A stretch of DNA of 64,000 nucleotides, taken from assembly GCA_002803225.1 (NCBI GenBank), contig NXFV01000482.1, positions 42,033 to 106,032 of the forward strand, written 5' to 3'. Shown here piece by piece: positions 25,301-35,889 of this stretch. The translations under genes and the position numbers were made by a program. Source of the DNA: Gamarada debralockiae (taxonomy: Eukaryota > Ascomycota > Leotiomycetes > Helotiales > Hyphodiscaceae). Under the pieces are notes generated by a model. That model made no database searches, was not told the DNA's origin, and saw only the letters and a list, made by a program, of their open reading frames with translations. The stretch's first letter is position 1. Each line of letters begins with the position of its first letter.

Positions 25301-27015
25301 TGGTGGATCCCGCAAGTGAACAAGGCCAGAAATGGATACCCATCCTGAAAACCTTGTCAGAGCTTGATGGAGTCTACATGAAGATATTCCTCAATCCCAA
25401 AGAGAGACTTTCGGAACTTCCAGTAAAACGATTCTACCGATATGTCTTGGACTCGAAGCCCACTTTTGATGACGCTGGTGCTCTTCGATCACTCGGTGCA
25501 TCATTCGGTGGTGTTCCTCAAGAAGCTCTGTTGAACCTTGGTATGGATATACCTCCAGCCTGGTTGGTCGCTCCGAAGGTGTCGGTTCACGATCTGGATA
25601 ACATCAAGTTAAGCTCTATCAAAACCGACGTCGATGCCCTCTATGAGCTCGAGAATATTCTGATCGAAGGTCATTCCCGAGAACCTCCTAGTATGGTAGC
25701 CCCTCGTGGTGCACAGCTTGTGCTGGGAACCGAAAGAGATCCCCACGCCGCCGACACGATCATCATGGCCAATTTGGGCTACTTCCAGTTCAAGGCAAAT
25801 CCTGGATTCTACAAGATTTCTCTCCAGGAGGGCAGAAGCTCCGAGATCTTCAACATTGATAGCGTCGGCTCTCTCGGCTGGAGTCCTGTTCCAGGCGATG
25901 AGAATACTGAAGTCATCTTGATGAGTTTCCAAGGTGCCACATTATACCCTAGGATATCGCGCAAGCCTGGCATGGAAACCGAAGACGTTCTCGAAGCGAA
26001 GTCGGATTCAAAGTTAGACATCGTATCTCGAGGCCTGAACTTTGCACAGGGTATATTGGGTGGCAAAAGCAAGAGCCTAACCAGCCAAGAAGAGCACGCG
26101 GAAATCAACATTTTCTCCGTCGCCAGCGGTCACCTCTACGAGCGCATGCTAAACATCATGATGGTCAGTGTTATGAAGCACACAAAACACACTGTGAAAT
26201 TCTGGTTTATCGAACAATTCCTCTCGCCATCCTTCAAAGACTTCATCCCTTACCTCGCTGCCGAATACGGCTTCAAATACGAAATGGTAACCTATAAATG
26301 GCCACATTGGCTACGTCAACAAACCGAAAAACAACGTGAGATATGGGGCTACAAGATATTGTTCCTCGACGTCCTCTTCCCTCTTTCCCTCGATAAAGTC
26401 ATCTTCGTCGACGCAGATCAAATCGTGAGAACCGATATGATCGATCTTGTCAACCACGACTTGAAGGGCGCACCATACGGCTTCACGCCTATGTGTGACA
26501 GCAGGACCGAAATGGAAGGTTTCCGCTTCTGGAAACAAGGATACTGGGAGAAATTCCTTCGCGGCCTCCCCTACCACATCTCCGCCCTCTACGTCGTCGA
26601 TCTCCAGCGATTCCGCCAGCTCGCAGCCGGCGACAGACTCCGCCAGCAATACCACCAGCTTTCCGCCGATCCAAACAGTTTGTCGAACTTAGACCAAGAC
26701 TTGCCCAACCACATGCAATCTGTCCTACCAATTCATAGTTTGCCGCAGGAATGGCTTTGGTGTGAGACCTGGTGCTCCGATGAAAGTTTGAAAGAAGCGA
26801 GGACGATTGATCTGTGTAATAATCCCTTGACGAAGGAACCGAAGTTGGATAGGGCGAGGAGACAGGTGCCGGAATGGACGGTTTATGATGATGAGATTGC
26901 GGCGGTGGATAGGAAAAGGAAGGGGTTGAATGGGAATGGGAAGGTGGAAAAGAAGAATACGAAGAGTAGAACGTTGGAGGAACCCGTAGAGACGCATACG
27001 AGAGATGAATTGTAG
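22393..27015 (+). CDS. UDP-glucose:glycoprotein glucosyltransferase (ER folding sensor)
   Basis: UGGT reglucosylates N-glycans of misfolded glycoproteins in the ER lumen so that calnexin can rebind them. Four exons: 22393-22538, 22588-22941, 22993-23824 and 23878-27015, with introns of 49-53 bp; for intron 2 the first CAG at 22990-22992 is the acceptor that keeps frame. The product is about 1489 residues. It starts with a signal peptide (MGVLSLPWGLTGALLASTYL). The long sensor part includes FDRVLGNPLAPAAILYTDI. The GT24 catalytic domain begins near residue 1190 (HLYERMLNIMMVSVM), with the DAD metal-binding motif near 1288 (VIFVDADQIV), then SLSNLDQDLPNHMQ and PQEWLWCETWC. The C-terminus is RDEL, an ER-retrieval tail. 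The catalytic residues look intact, unlike yeast Kre5. Confidence 0.95.
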
Positions 27016-28320
27016 ATGAGATATTTGTTTGTAGGATTCAGTAATGAGATTGTATAGTACGCCGATATCTAGAGCGTTTGTGCAAGGCCATGGAATTTGG
27101 TGATGGCGAGGTTTGTGATTCTGCTTGTTCTTTATTGATTGTCCTAGTAAGGTGCTAGCTGTGGACACAGCTTTCCCCTCCTTTATATCCTCCCCTAGAT
27201 TATTCTAGTCGGAAAGCTTAGCCACAACAAATAAATACCTTGCGAGAAAGAAAGTGCTTGCTTCAGAGAAGTGCCAAGGCCTTCTGATGATTTGAGGTAT
27301 TGCAAATCTGGCAACTCAATCATTCACAAGCTGGCCGAATTCAAACAACATAATGAGCCTGTCGCTCTCTGATTATAAATACCTACTTCGTCCGCCCAGC
27401 TTCAACCAGACCTCTCATTGCAATGCGCACAGTCTTCATAACATACAATGCGAGTCAATCGACTCCTGTGAACTCTTCCTCAATTATCCATCAGGCTGCC
27501 AGTGACTCCATAGACCTTGAAGTTTCTGGATTCGTGAAAGCTACAGTTGGTTGCAAAACGGCTTTTCCTCCCGCACTCTGCTAAGAGGGCCTCAAGAGCA
27601 GGCAGCAAATGCTCAATGCAATCAATGTTCTGTGTAAAATAATGTGTGAGACGACCGTCACGGCGCTAGCTTGTCCATAGTCTTGTGAAAAGATATTTAC
27701 ATTATCGAATCCAAATGCAGATGCTCATACATACTGCAAATTGTGGAGTGAAAGCGTCTCGTCTCGTCGAGAGAGGAGGAGAGAGACTTGTCGAAGGAGA
27801 TTTGTTTGGATTTCCGCATGCTTTGAAATCGGGAACTTGACGGAATCAGTACCTTAAAGGTATCCAGAGAGTATTCTAGACTTACCGCTAGTATTAACAG
27901 ATATTCCAGCCCGCTAATGATAAATAATCTTTCTACTCGACTGTAGGAGCTCCTTCAATCGCCCGAAGCCATCGGCAGGCTTGCGGGTGGTCCGAAGCTG
28001 CCTTCTTATCCTTCGGGCCTTCTTTTTGATGCGGTGACTTTTGTTGATCAGTCCTAGAGAAGAGAACGTTTGCTTTGGCGGATCCCCAGCGTCGTCGATG
28101 ATTATTGACTGGTCAACTATCATTGTTAGCAAGTCTCATCAATACTAAATCTGGACATCCTCCCTCGAGAGACGTGGATAGCGGCAAGGAGAGGGCTTGC
28201 ACTAGGTAGTGACCGACACTGTCCAAGTGGAGGCAGCGTATCCTCGAATGCGCTCATGGTAGAATTATCCAGAGATGTCTGCAGCTCCTCTATCCTTGGA
28301 CACTTCTGGTAACCACCCTT
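27016..28320. other. Intergenic, nothing recognised
   Basis: About 1.3 kb. A minus-strand ORF of 72 codons (28132-27914) is rich in Lys/Arg and matches nothing I know. Start of the accessory block. Confidence 0.45.
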
Positions 28321-28982
28321 TCAACTCCCTCTTATCTGCCGAAAAGCTTTCTTTCCTCGATAGCATATCCATCCCCGCAATCCCTTCACGGCCAACTCAT
28401 TGGTCGGTGAAGGCTTCGGAATGTCCGCCAAGGTGATTGGGCTGTTCAACATTTTCGTTCGTATTATCGAATTTGTAGAAATATTGCGATAGCGTTCGTG
28501 ATCGGGAGGGAGCTTTGATTTAGTCCTACGTGTCATTAGAGTAAGGTCAGGAAAGAGACTAAACAGTCGTCCTACAAAGGAGAAGTGCTGGAGCCATTGT
28601 GGCTTCGCTGCTAGACATGCTTCGGGGGATATTACAATTGTTGCTTCGACGTTGTTGATGGAGCTTGTATATTGGAGACCGGGAATGTTGGGAGGTAGGA
28701 GAGCGCTCGAGGAGAGGGAAGCAATCAGGGCCTGGATATCTGCCTGCTGGGCCAGGAGGTATTCGAGTTGTCTCTCGTTGTAGACCGCGGTGTATATCCT
28801 CACCGATTCAACCACATTCGCAGGCTTGTACTCCCCATCAAATTTCAGATACAAAGCGCCCAGAATCGACAGAGATGGACGAATAACGCAGTGCTTGGGC
28901 TTCCTAGTGTATGTTCAGGCACCAGCGTCGGGCGCCAATCCACCAAGTACTGGACCTCGCCATCAACTCGATCCCAAGTCAT
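28321..28982 (-). pseudogene. Unidentified gene remnant with a chromodomain-like N-terminus
   Basis: From an ATG at 28982 the minus strand encodes about 45 residues with EVQYLVDWRPTLVPEHTLG, which resembles the middle of a chromodomain (YLVxW...PE..L). That frame ends at a TGA. A second frame, offset by one, overlaps it and runs from about 28900 to a stop at 28321 (KFDGEYKPANVVESVRIY onward), about 180 residues of unknown type. A frameshift between them or an unrecognised small intron could explain this. The chromodomain reading rests on a short match and is tentative. It lies immediately downstream of, and on the same strand as, the BTB gene. Confidence 0.3.
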
Positions 28983-29021
28983 CCTTGTGCTCCATCAGCC
29001 TAAAGAAGATATCACCTCAAG

Positions 29022-30021
29022 CTAATGTGTAATTCCACAATATGAATCAGTGCTACCTGATCGCACGCAGTGTAGGCAAAGCCCAATGCTGTTGTTCAAG
29101 TTGTCTAAGCTCCAACAGCGGCTTCTCCTGTATTCTGGCGTAGCATGCTTGTACTCGTAGGTACACGCAATACTTGGTTCCTCGGGGATCGGATCAGGCA
29201 TCTTTTCTGCTAACTTTATTGCCTCAGAGATGCAGAGCAAGTGCGTTGGCCAAAGATGCTGCCTTTCCAGCAACTTCAAATAGGCATATGCATATTTGCT
29301 TGACCATCCACACCTGTGAACACATGTCCCGTCATTTATTCCTGCTATGAGTATTTCTGCTAGTTTAAGCCTTGCAGAGCTTCCTTGTTCTTCCAGTAGA
29401 CCTATGCATGGACCAGTCAGTCGCATATTCTAAATTCCCACATTGATCGTTAAGGTACTTGTACTTACAGAATACCCTCCAAGTCATAGCAGACTCAACC
29501 TCTTCGCATGAAAGAGCAAGGTAGGGACCACTATGGTTGAGTACCAGTGCTTTAGTAATCTCTTTAAACGCTTGTGCATTCTGGAATAGATACGCCGCGG
29601 CAGTAAGAAGCATTAGATCGCCAGCTTCGTTTTCACGAGGCTGAAGCCAATTTCCGCTAGCAAATTTCAAAGCGTTCACACAATCATACTTATCCGCCGT
29701 TACAGCAATCCCTAGAACGTCGCCTGCGGTAAGGGTTTGAGGCACGCGCTTGTTCCGGTGGTGAATGACGGCACAGATAAGCTTCAGCGAGGCGGCGCTG
29801 TCTTCTGGCAATGGTAGCTCTACTGGTCCATCTCGACCGAGCATATTATGGCCTTCCTTCCAGTCTGGCCCGAACATAGCGGAGAAGGGTTTCGAGGCTG
29901 CCTTAAGAAACAGCGAATGAACACGAAGCTTCACCTTGTCCGGGCCTACAAGCAGAATAACGTCGCCATCTGCAGCGATATTGACAATCTCGCTTGGTTT
30001 GTTGTCCCTTAGTTCTTCCAT
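29022..30021 (-). CDS. BTB/POZ-domain protein (fungal type)
   Basis: BTB domains mediate protein-protein contacts, often with Cul3. Start ATG at 30021 (MEELRDNKPSE). Exons 30021-29469 and 29401-29022; the 67-bp intron has a GTAAGT donor and a CATAG acceptor. The product is 310 residues. The BTB core covers about residues 15-110: GDVILLVGPDKVKLRVHSLFLKAAS, FSAMFGPDWKEG, then ADKYDC. The second half carries the pattern usual for this fungal family: LLEEQ, HRCGWSSKYAYAYLKLLER, EKMPDPIPEEPSIACTYEYKH, and a closing Cys/His segment (CLHCVRSG to CGITH). Many ascomycetes carry large lineage-specific sets of these genes, of unknown role. It looks intact. Confidence 0.88.
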
Positions 30022-31645
30022 GCTGGATATACAGAGGATTGGTGTCTGAATGAAGGAATGAATGAAGAATGATGATGATGATGAATTCCAGCTGGCTAGT
30101 CAGGCTGCCGGCTCCCACACCAGAGGGTGTACTAATTGATGACGGATTTGTCAACAGCCGAAAACACTAAAAATTGAGCTGTAAAGTCTGTGTTCTTAAT
30201 TCTCTACAATACTACCATATATCACTCTTAATTGGTGCTCCCTTTGATTCTACGACTCTCTTACACCTAATCTAGCATCTCACCAATACGCGCACGGACT
30301 TCTACTATAGTACTAGATACGTAAGAAAGACCATTTATTTACGCGTTTTGTTTTCCCCCTGGTGCCACTTCTAGCACTAATTACATAATCAGCTGTCACG
30401 TGATCTAGGATTAATTCAAGACAGACAGCCTGACGCCGCTTTTGGAAAATCAGCGCTGCCTTTAACCCCTTTTTCCATCCGATCTTCTAGCCGAGGAAGT
30501 GAATGAACTGTTATTTAAACGGCGGCTAACATCTGTACATCAATTATTGAAGTGTAGGCGCTAGTATCGCTTCGAGAAAATTTTCAGTTCAGTTCGTCAT
30601 CTTGTTTGGGGTCGCGAAAGCTGAGAAGGAGGCTCGACGATGGATGGTTATGGGGCTTGGTTCAACTTGCCCAGGGAGAACTTCATTGATTCAGTAATTA
30701 ATGCTGTATGTAGAGAGTCTGAAACCAGTGATAGAGATTGAAATGAAGTATTCAGTATTGGTTTGAAGTCTACTGGAGCTTCTGTTGATACTTGGTATTC
30801 CAAATTTTCCCGCCGTGGACCATGTTGCAAAACATACAAGCATGCTGCTGGGTACTCTTCCTCACTAGAGGATACCCGGATGATCAAAAGCTACTACGTA
30901 ATAATATACTTATTCAACGCTCTAACCCCTCACTACTGTCTTTTCTTCTGAGGAGGCAGGACAGGGGAGCTGTAAAGCTTGAATCGTTGAGCCGTATTAA
31001 GAGCTGAAGCCGAAATAGGAGAACTCTCTCCAGCCTCAAACATCCCAATCTCTTAACTGGACATGGAAATTGACAGAGTCCCGGAGAAAGTTGTGTCTTA
31101 TTGGAAAATAATTTGAATCGCTCAAACAGATTGAAAGATTGATTTCTGTGTGGAGTGCCTTGCCAGGCTTGTTCCTGCGAGGAAGTATGAACATCAAACT
31201 TGGATTTCATCTTAGAAACCGAACTTGAGGATTTGAGATAGGGCTTTTATTCCAAAAATTCACTCCTTGTGAACCTTTCACTACACTCAAAATCAAGCTA
31301 ATCGAGTACAAAGTTGCTAACGATTGTTCATCGAATGAACGGGCTAGTAAATTCGATTGTCCTGAACTCGTGATGTTATCTGTAGTCGCCAGAATTCACT
31401 CCGTGACTCTGCCGATTCTGAACCACAACCTTCGGCTTCCCGCTCAACTCTTCCATCAACAACTTCCACAACTCCCACTCCCCAACCTCAACTTCTGTAC
31501 AACACCACTGTACAATACCACCAACAAGCTTCAAGAAGCATCCTCAGATAACCAGACATCAAAAGAAACAAGCAGTAAGTAGGACCCTCGTCCTTTGTTT
31601 ACTTGGGAGGGATTTCCCGCTTTCGACTGTGGAAGTGACATGACT
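30022..31645. other. Intergenic, nothing firmly recognised
   Basis: About 1.6 kb between divergently placed genes. A CACGTGA box is at 30397-30403. A plus-strand ORF at 31370-31582 (70 codons, Leu/Gln/Pro-rich) ends near a GTAAGT at 31575 and could be an upstream exon of the gene at 32219, but I cannot join the frames. Confidence 0.35.
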
Positions 31646-32071
31646 CATACGACTAGGGCTCCGATCGACTTTATCTCATCAGTCGGAATTCTGATGGTGG
31701 CGCCAGTGTTCAAGCAATCCGTGAGCCACTCAAGGGTCCACAATCGCTTTAATTCTTCAAGGTAGAGTTTTCCGCGCTTGAAGCAACATTTCAAGTATCT
31801 GTCTGACACATACGACTAGTTCACTTTATCCCATCAGTCGGAATTCTAGTGGTGACACTAGTGTTCAAGCACTCTGTGAGCCACTCAAGAGTCTGCGATC
31901 GCTTTAATTCTTCAAGGTAGAGTTTTTCCGCTTTCAACTGCTTGAAGCAACATTTCAAGTATCTGTCTGACACATACGACTAGTTCACTTTATCCCATCA
32001 GTCGGAATTCTAGTCATGATGCTAGTGTTCAAGCGCTCTGTGAGCCAATCAAGGGCAATTCTTCAAAGTAG
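31646..32071. repeat. Tandem repeat, period 163-164 bp, about 2.6 copies
   Basis: Copies begin at 31646, 31809 and 31973, each with CATACGACTAG, followed by TTTATC.CATCAGTCGGAATTCT, then GTGTTCAAGC..TCTGTGAGCCA and CTTTAATTCTTCAA.GTAGAG. Copies 2 and 3 are nearly identical where they overlap; copy 1 differs more. The third copy stops about 100 bp in. It lies just upstream of the PD-(D/E)XK-like gene and may be part of its promoter or first intron. Confidence 0.85.
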
Positions 32072-32218
32072 AAACATGTGTCGTCATCGTCCCAGCTACG
32101 CACACCCGAAAAGTATCAGCAACATGAATCTATCAATGCCTCCTGGTATCGCGGCCCCAGCAGGGTTGCCAGGTAGAACTCACTCAACTGCTGCTCCAGG
32201 TATGCTATCTTCCATGAG

Positions 32219-33343
32219 GTCCTTAGAGCACAGCTGACAAACAAAGAAACACCCTCCCCAGCGTCGTCTAAAAGAACAAAGAGTCTGGTCAAAGATAAAT
32301 TCTTAACTGAGACTTTCAAGGACACACCGAAGGATCTTGAAATGGAGTGGAAGAAGGTGCAAAAGTACATTTTTGCTCCAGGCCCCATAGAAACGGTAAG
32401 CCCCTATAGGTAGAACGCTCTGGAGGCAGTAAGCTTACATTTCTAGCTTCCTCCATCGTCTCTTCACGATATCTACGAAGCTGCGGAACTCTTTAATCTA
32501 CGCATAGACGACGATACAATTCTATTTGAAGAGCTAAAGCGTTATACAGTACCTCAGTACCTTGACGATACCTTTGCCAGGATCTCCTCTATAACGAACA
32601 AGAAGAGAACGAACAATGAGGCCTTTTCCCGTACAATCCTGGATCAAATCCTCATCAGCGCTGTGTACGAAGAAAACAACAAAAATTTAAACAAGCAACC
32701 CGAATCCGAAGACTCGAATCATACGCACCCCCCTACGCCGGATACAAGCGAACATGAAGACCCAGTTGAGCTTGAGCTCGTACATGAGACGCAGCTGACC
32801 GAATATGTTACTTATGAGGGACGGACCAGGCGATTGTCAGGATCTGCTGACTATAGTGTTTGGTATGAGAGTATAGCAAAGCAAACCATGGCAACAAATC
32901 TTTTGGTTGTAGAAGCCAAACGCCGGGGTCGCACTGAACTTGCAATGCCACAACTCATCTGCTATATGGGGATCGTCCATAATTCACGCAAAAAGGAGTC
33001 GATGGATAATTGTATAGTGTATGGTTTTGCATCTGATGGGGAGGTCTTTCTCTTCTGCCAGATTGATAATGACGGCGTCTTCACAACGAGCCAGCCGCTA
33101 AGGTGGAGAGGTGCGAAGGAGCAGATCTATTCTATCATGCGATACCTCCTCCGAGCAGCAGTCCTTTCATCACCAACCACATCTCCAAATAAGGACTCTC
33201 AGGAAAGGAAAATCATTGTCGCGTCACTTGGCAGCCAGGTGGTACGTCCGAAGGGGGAACTTCCCAACGAGGACTCTGATGGTGATATGGACTCTGATGA
33301 TGATATGGACTCTGATGGTGATATGGACTCTGATGAGATATGA
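32219..33343 (+). CDS. PD-(D/E)XK nuclease-like protein of unknown role (5' end uncertain)
   Basis: Exons 32219-32395 and 32447-33343 (intron 51 bp, GTAAGC donor, TTCTAG acceptor) give at least 357 residues. The start lies upstream and could not be fixed: the frame before 32219 runs into a stop, and a plus-strand ORF at 32016-32237 is offset by one, so a missed exon or a frameshift is likely. The core reads GSADYSVWYE, about 18 residues, then NLLVVEAKRRG. This D...ExK spacing and the following AMPQLICYMGIVHNSRK and VYGFASDGEVFLFCQID fit the fungal family with a PD-(D/E)XK-type core. The C-terminus is a run of acidic repeats (DSDGDM). The nuclease assignment is inferred from the motif. Confidence 0.55.
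33272..33343 (+). repeat. In-frame 18-bp repeat coding DSDGDM, four copies
   Basis: Copies of GACTCTGATGGTGATATG start at 33272, 33290, 33308 and 33326 (the last partial, ending in the stop codon). It forms the acidic tail of the preceding protein. Copy number could vary between strains. Confidence 0.9.
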
Positions 33344-33345
33344 TT

Positions 33346-33477
33346 CAATGGAACCCAAGAGATTGGCAGGAATGTTTCCTTTTGCTGGACAATGGAACCC
33401 AAGAGATTGACAGGAATGTTTCCTTTTGCTGTACAATAGAACCCAAGAGATCAGCAGAAATGTTTCCTTTTGCTGTA
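33346..33477 (+). repeat. Tandem repeat, period 44 bp, three copies
   Basis: Copies begin CAATGGAACCCAAGAGAT at 33346 and 33390, and CAATAGAACCCAAGAGAT at 33434; each continues with CAG.AATGTTTCCTTTTGCTG. The array starts three bases after the stop codon of the PD-(D/E)XK-like gene and would lie in its 3' UTR. Confidence 0.9.
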
Positions 33478-33627
33478 TTGGCTAAATAAATTCTGTCCTT
33501 CACAAATACCGGGCTCGACGCCCTCGAATATTCCTCCAACACAAAAATCCTTCAATGCAATTTGTCGTGACCACCAAGTTAGACAAACAAAATGATGAGG
33601 AAGCGTATCCGAATGGAGGGAGAATGA

Positions 33628-34801
33628 TTAGGCGCATGGAATGAGGCGTGCTCCGTTCTGAGTACCGGCGGGTCGTTGCCCTTCGTCCTCGTCATCGGAA
33701 GGGTCTTCCAACTTCGAATCAATAACTCCATCGCGACGATCACCCATTCTCTGCTTCTTGGTTGGCGTATCATCCTCGGTCTTGTTGTCCAGGCCCATTC
33801 CATCCTCGGCCGTCTCATCACCCATCTTCTCGCCCTTCATCTCGAGATCTCCAGAGCCACCCGCAACATCATCGCCAGTAGCAGTTTCATCAACCAAGTC
33901 GCTGAGGAACGCCTTGAGAGCTTTGTTACGCTCGAACAAAGCCTTGATGGCGACGTGGGTCCGCTTCTCAATGTCCTGCGTGGTCTTATTAAGTTCTCCG
34001 CCAATAAATCTCTCGCCCGCCATGACTTTGCTGCCACTGTACCGCTTGTTGTGTGCCACTGCAACCTCCTCCCACTCGACGGAAGACAATCGTCGATTAC
34101 CAACCTCCTCGATCTTCTTCTTAACCTCTGCCTTCAACGACGTGGCCTCCCCGCATGCCCCACTTAGGCCGAATGCCTCGACCCTTGAACTCCTTATCAT
34201 GCTTGAACATACGACGGAGGACTTGGTTGCGCCACTTGTTGGCATCGGAGATCCACTTCGAATCCTCCCACTTCAATTCGTCCTTCTCTGGGAAGAAACG
34301 CTTGTGCTTGTTGCCTTGAGTGTCCTTCAACTCTAACTTAAGCTTCTCTGACTCAGCGACACCCTTCTTGAATGGTGACTTATCAAGACCAGGGTTATCC
34401 TTCAATAAGAAGATGGTTCCGCGAGGGCTAATGGGAGCATGTTTTTGAGTCTAGATGCCTATGTCAGCATTGGTTCAAATAAGCTTGAGCACTGTACTTA
34501 CTGAGCTCTTAAGATGGACACGTTGGCGATAGACCTTGGTGCCGGTGGACTTCATCTCAGGTATCTGCTCAGACTTGAGAACTTGGTTGGTGGAAACGGT
34601 AGCGTTAGGAGGGGCTGCAGGATTGGCGATAATAGGAGTTGTGGAAGTAGGAGTTGCAACTACCTGCTGAGCGCGAGCTGGCGATGCGGAAGTCGTAGTT
34701 GCCGTAGCAGGAGCGATGGCTGCTTGAGTTGGGGCAACCAATTGCAGAGAGGTGGAACCTAAAGGGCGAGGGTGAATGTTTTCCTTATTTTCGGAGTCCA
34801 T
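33628..34801 (-). CDS. Unknown fungal protein, frame broken in a GGGG run
   Basis: Start ATG at 34801 (MDSENKENIHPRPLG). Exon 1 is 34801-34502; a 51-bp intron (GTAAGT donor, CTAG acceptor) leads to exon 2, 34450-33628. Exon 1 is Ala/Thr/Pro-rich. Exon 2 contains KRFFPEKDELKWEDSKWISD, WRNQVLRRMFKHDKEFKGRG and, in another frame, KKKIEEVGNRRLSSVEWEEV and KRTHVAIKALFERNKALKAF, then an acidic tail. The frames meet at a run of four C on the plus strand (34149-34152): with one base fewer the reading passes smoothly through WGMREATSLKAE. So this is either a recent frameshift or a base-call error. I do not recognise the family. About 374 residues if continuous. Confidence 0.6.
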
Positions 34802-35889
34802 TTAATGGTTGTTCTCTCTGGGCAATTGTCAGCAATGCGCTTGCAGGAATGCTTGCAATCTGATTCTGAATCTCTCGGTGTGTGGGACAATAGGGACCAA
34901 GGAAGCCAAGCCAGGATCTGAATCGCTGATGTTGGTTTAGCGATCAGGAGTCCAGTTGTCCAGCCATCAGGATGCTGAGTGCCCAAGTCAGGTCCGAATT
35001 GCTCATCTTGGATTAAACGATTAGTACTCCAGATGCTCAAGCTAACAGTCATGGAAGAGGTCGAAAGCAAAGTCACAGCATCGAAGGCACAACAAAGCAC
35101 GCAAAAAGAACCAAGCAAATAGCAAAGAAAGAACAAATGGATTATTTCGAGGACTTTCGGCAAGGCTTGCAAGTGCTTGATGGCGAGTCTGTCTGGATTT
35201 CATTCAATAGCTGTGAGGATTTGGTCTCCCTGCTGGCTGGAAAAAGAGACTATGATTGGAGATCTAGAATTTCTTTCAACTTTGTGGCATACTCTTGAAG
35301 GATCTATTTTGAGTTACTGGAGCTCATTGCGTGGTTCTGCTGCTGGTATTCTGCTTGAAGCAGCCTTTATAGGACACCTTTAGAAGCGTGGGGCAAGAAA
35401 GGCCCTCTTTTCCAAAGATTTGGAAGGTCTTCACACAGGGTTACAATCACTGATTCGTTTTGATCGATTCAAATGCAAGTATCCGTTCTTCGAACCTCGA
35501 TATCTACAAAGGCCCCCAAGCACAGTCCAGCTGCTAATGTATCTACAATCGTTGAAAAGAAATGGGCGATTCAAATTCCGCCATTGGGTTCGTCATTCTG
35601 CATCTCCTTCATCACCGCTTTTTCCGCTACCATAATATCCGACTTCCTCCAGCAGCTCGTTGATCAGCTTCTAGTGTCTGGCCACTTTCTGATGACTCCA
35701 ACCAAGGCAAGAGCAGTCCGATGGGGGATATCCAGCCGCTTCCTCGCAATGGGTCTCTTCTGATCTAACCTTGGAATTAGAATCGCTCAAGACGGATGAA
35801 TAAATGGAATGAGTGGGTTTCGATGGGATCCAGCTCTCGAATCCGGCCAGGCAGAAAGAAAGGACTGCTTTGGGGATTACTTACTGGGT
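34802..35889. other. Intergenic with repeats
   Basis: Holds an imperfect 43-bp direct repeat (34913-34955 and 34990-35032, period 77, roughly two-thirds identical) and one copy of an 87-bp duplicated segment (35059-35145). A minus-strand ORF of 137 codons (35172-34759) spans these repeats and overlaps the start of the neighbouring gene; I do not think it is real. Confidence 0.45.
35059..35145. repeat. 87-bp dispersed direct repeat, copy A
   Basis: Nearly identical in sequence and length to 38234-38320: both begin GGTCGAAAGCAAAGTCACAGC and end ACAAATGGATTAT, with only a few substitutions. Copy A lies about 260 bp upstream of the start codon of the unknown gene at 34801, hence in its promoter or 5' UTR. 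Confidence 0.9.

Noticed and set aside
28790..29032. 80-codon plus-strand ORF antisense to the BTB 3' end
   Set aside because: No motif; it lies opposite the chromodomain-like remnant and the BTB gene end.
31646..32071. CRISPR-like array
   Set aside because: Eukaryotic DNA; units are about 164 bp with no short repeat/unique spacer alternation.
34759..35172. 137-codon minus-strand ORF
   Set aside because: Overlaps the start of the unknown gene in another frame and spans non-coding direct repeats; the 87-bp repeat copy elsewhere does not keep this frame.
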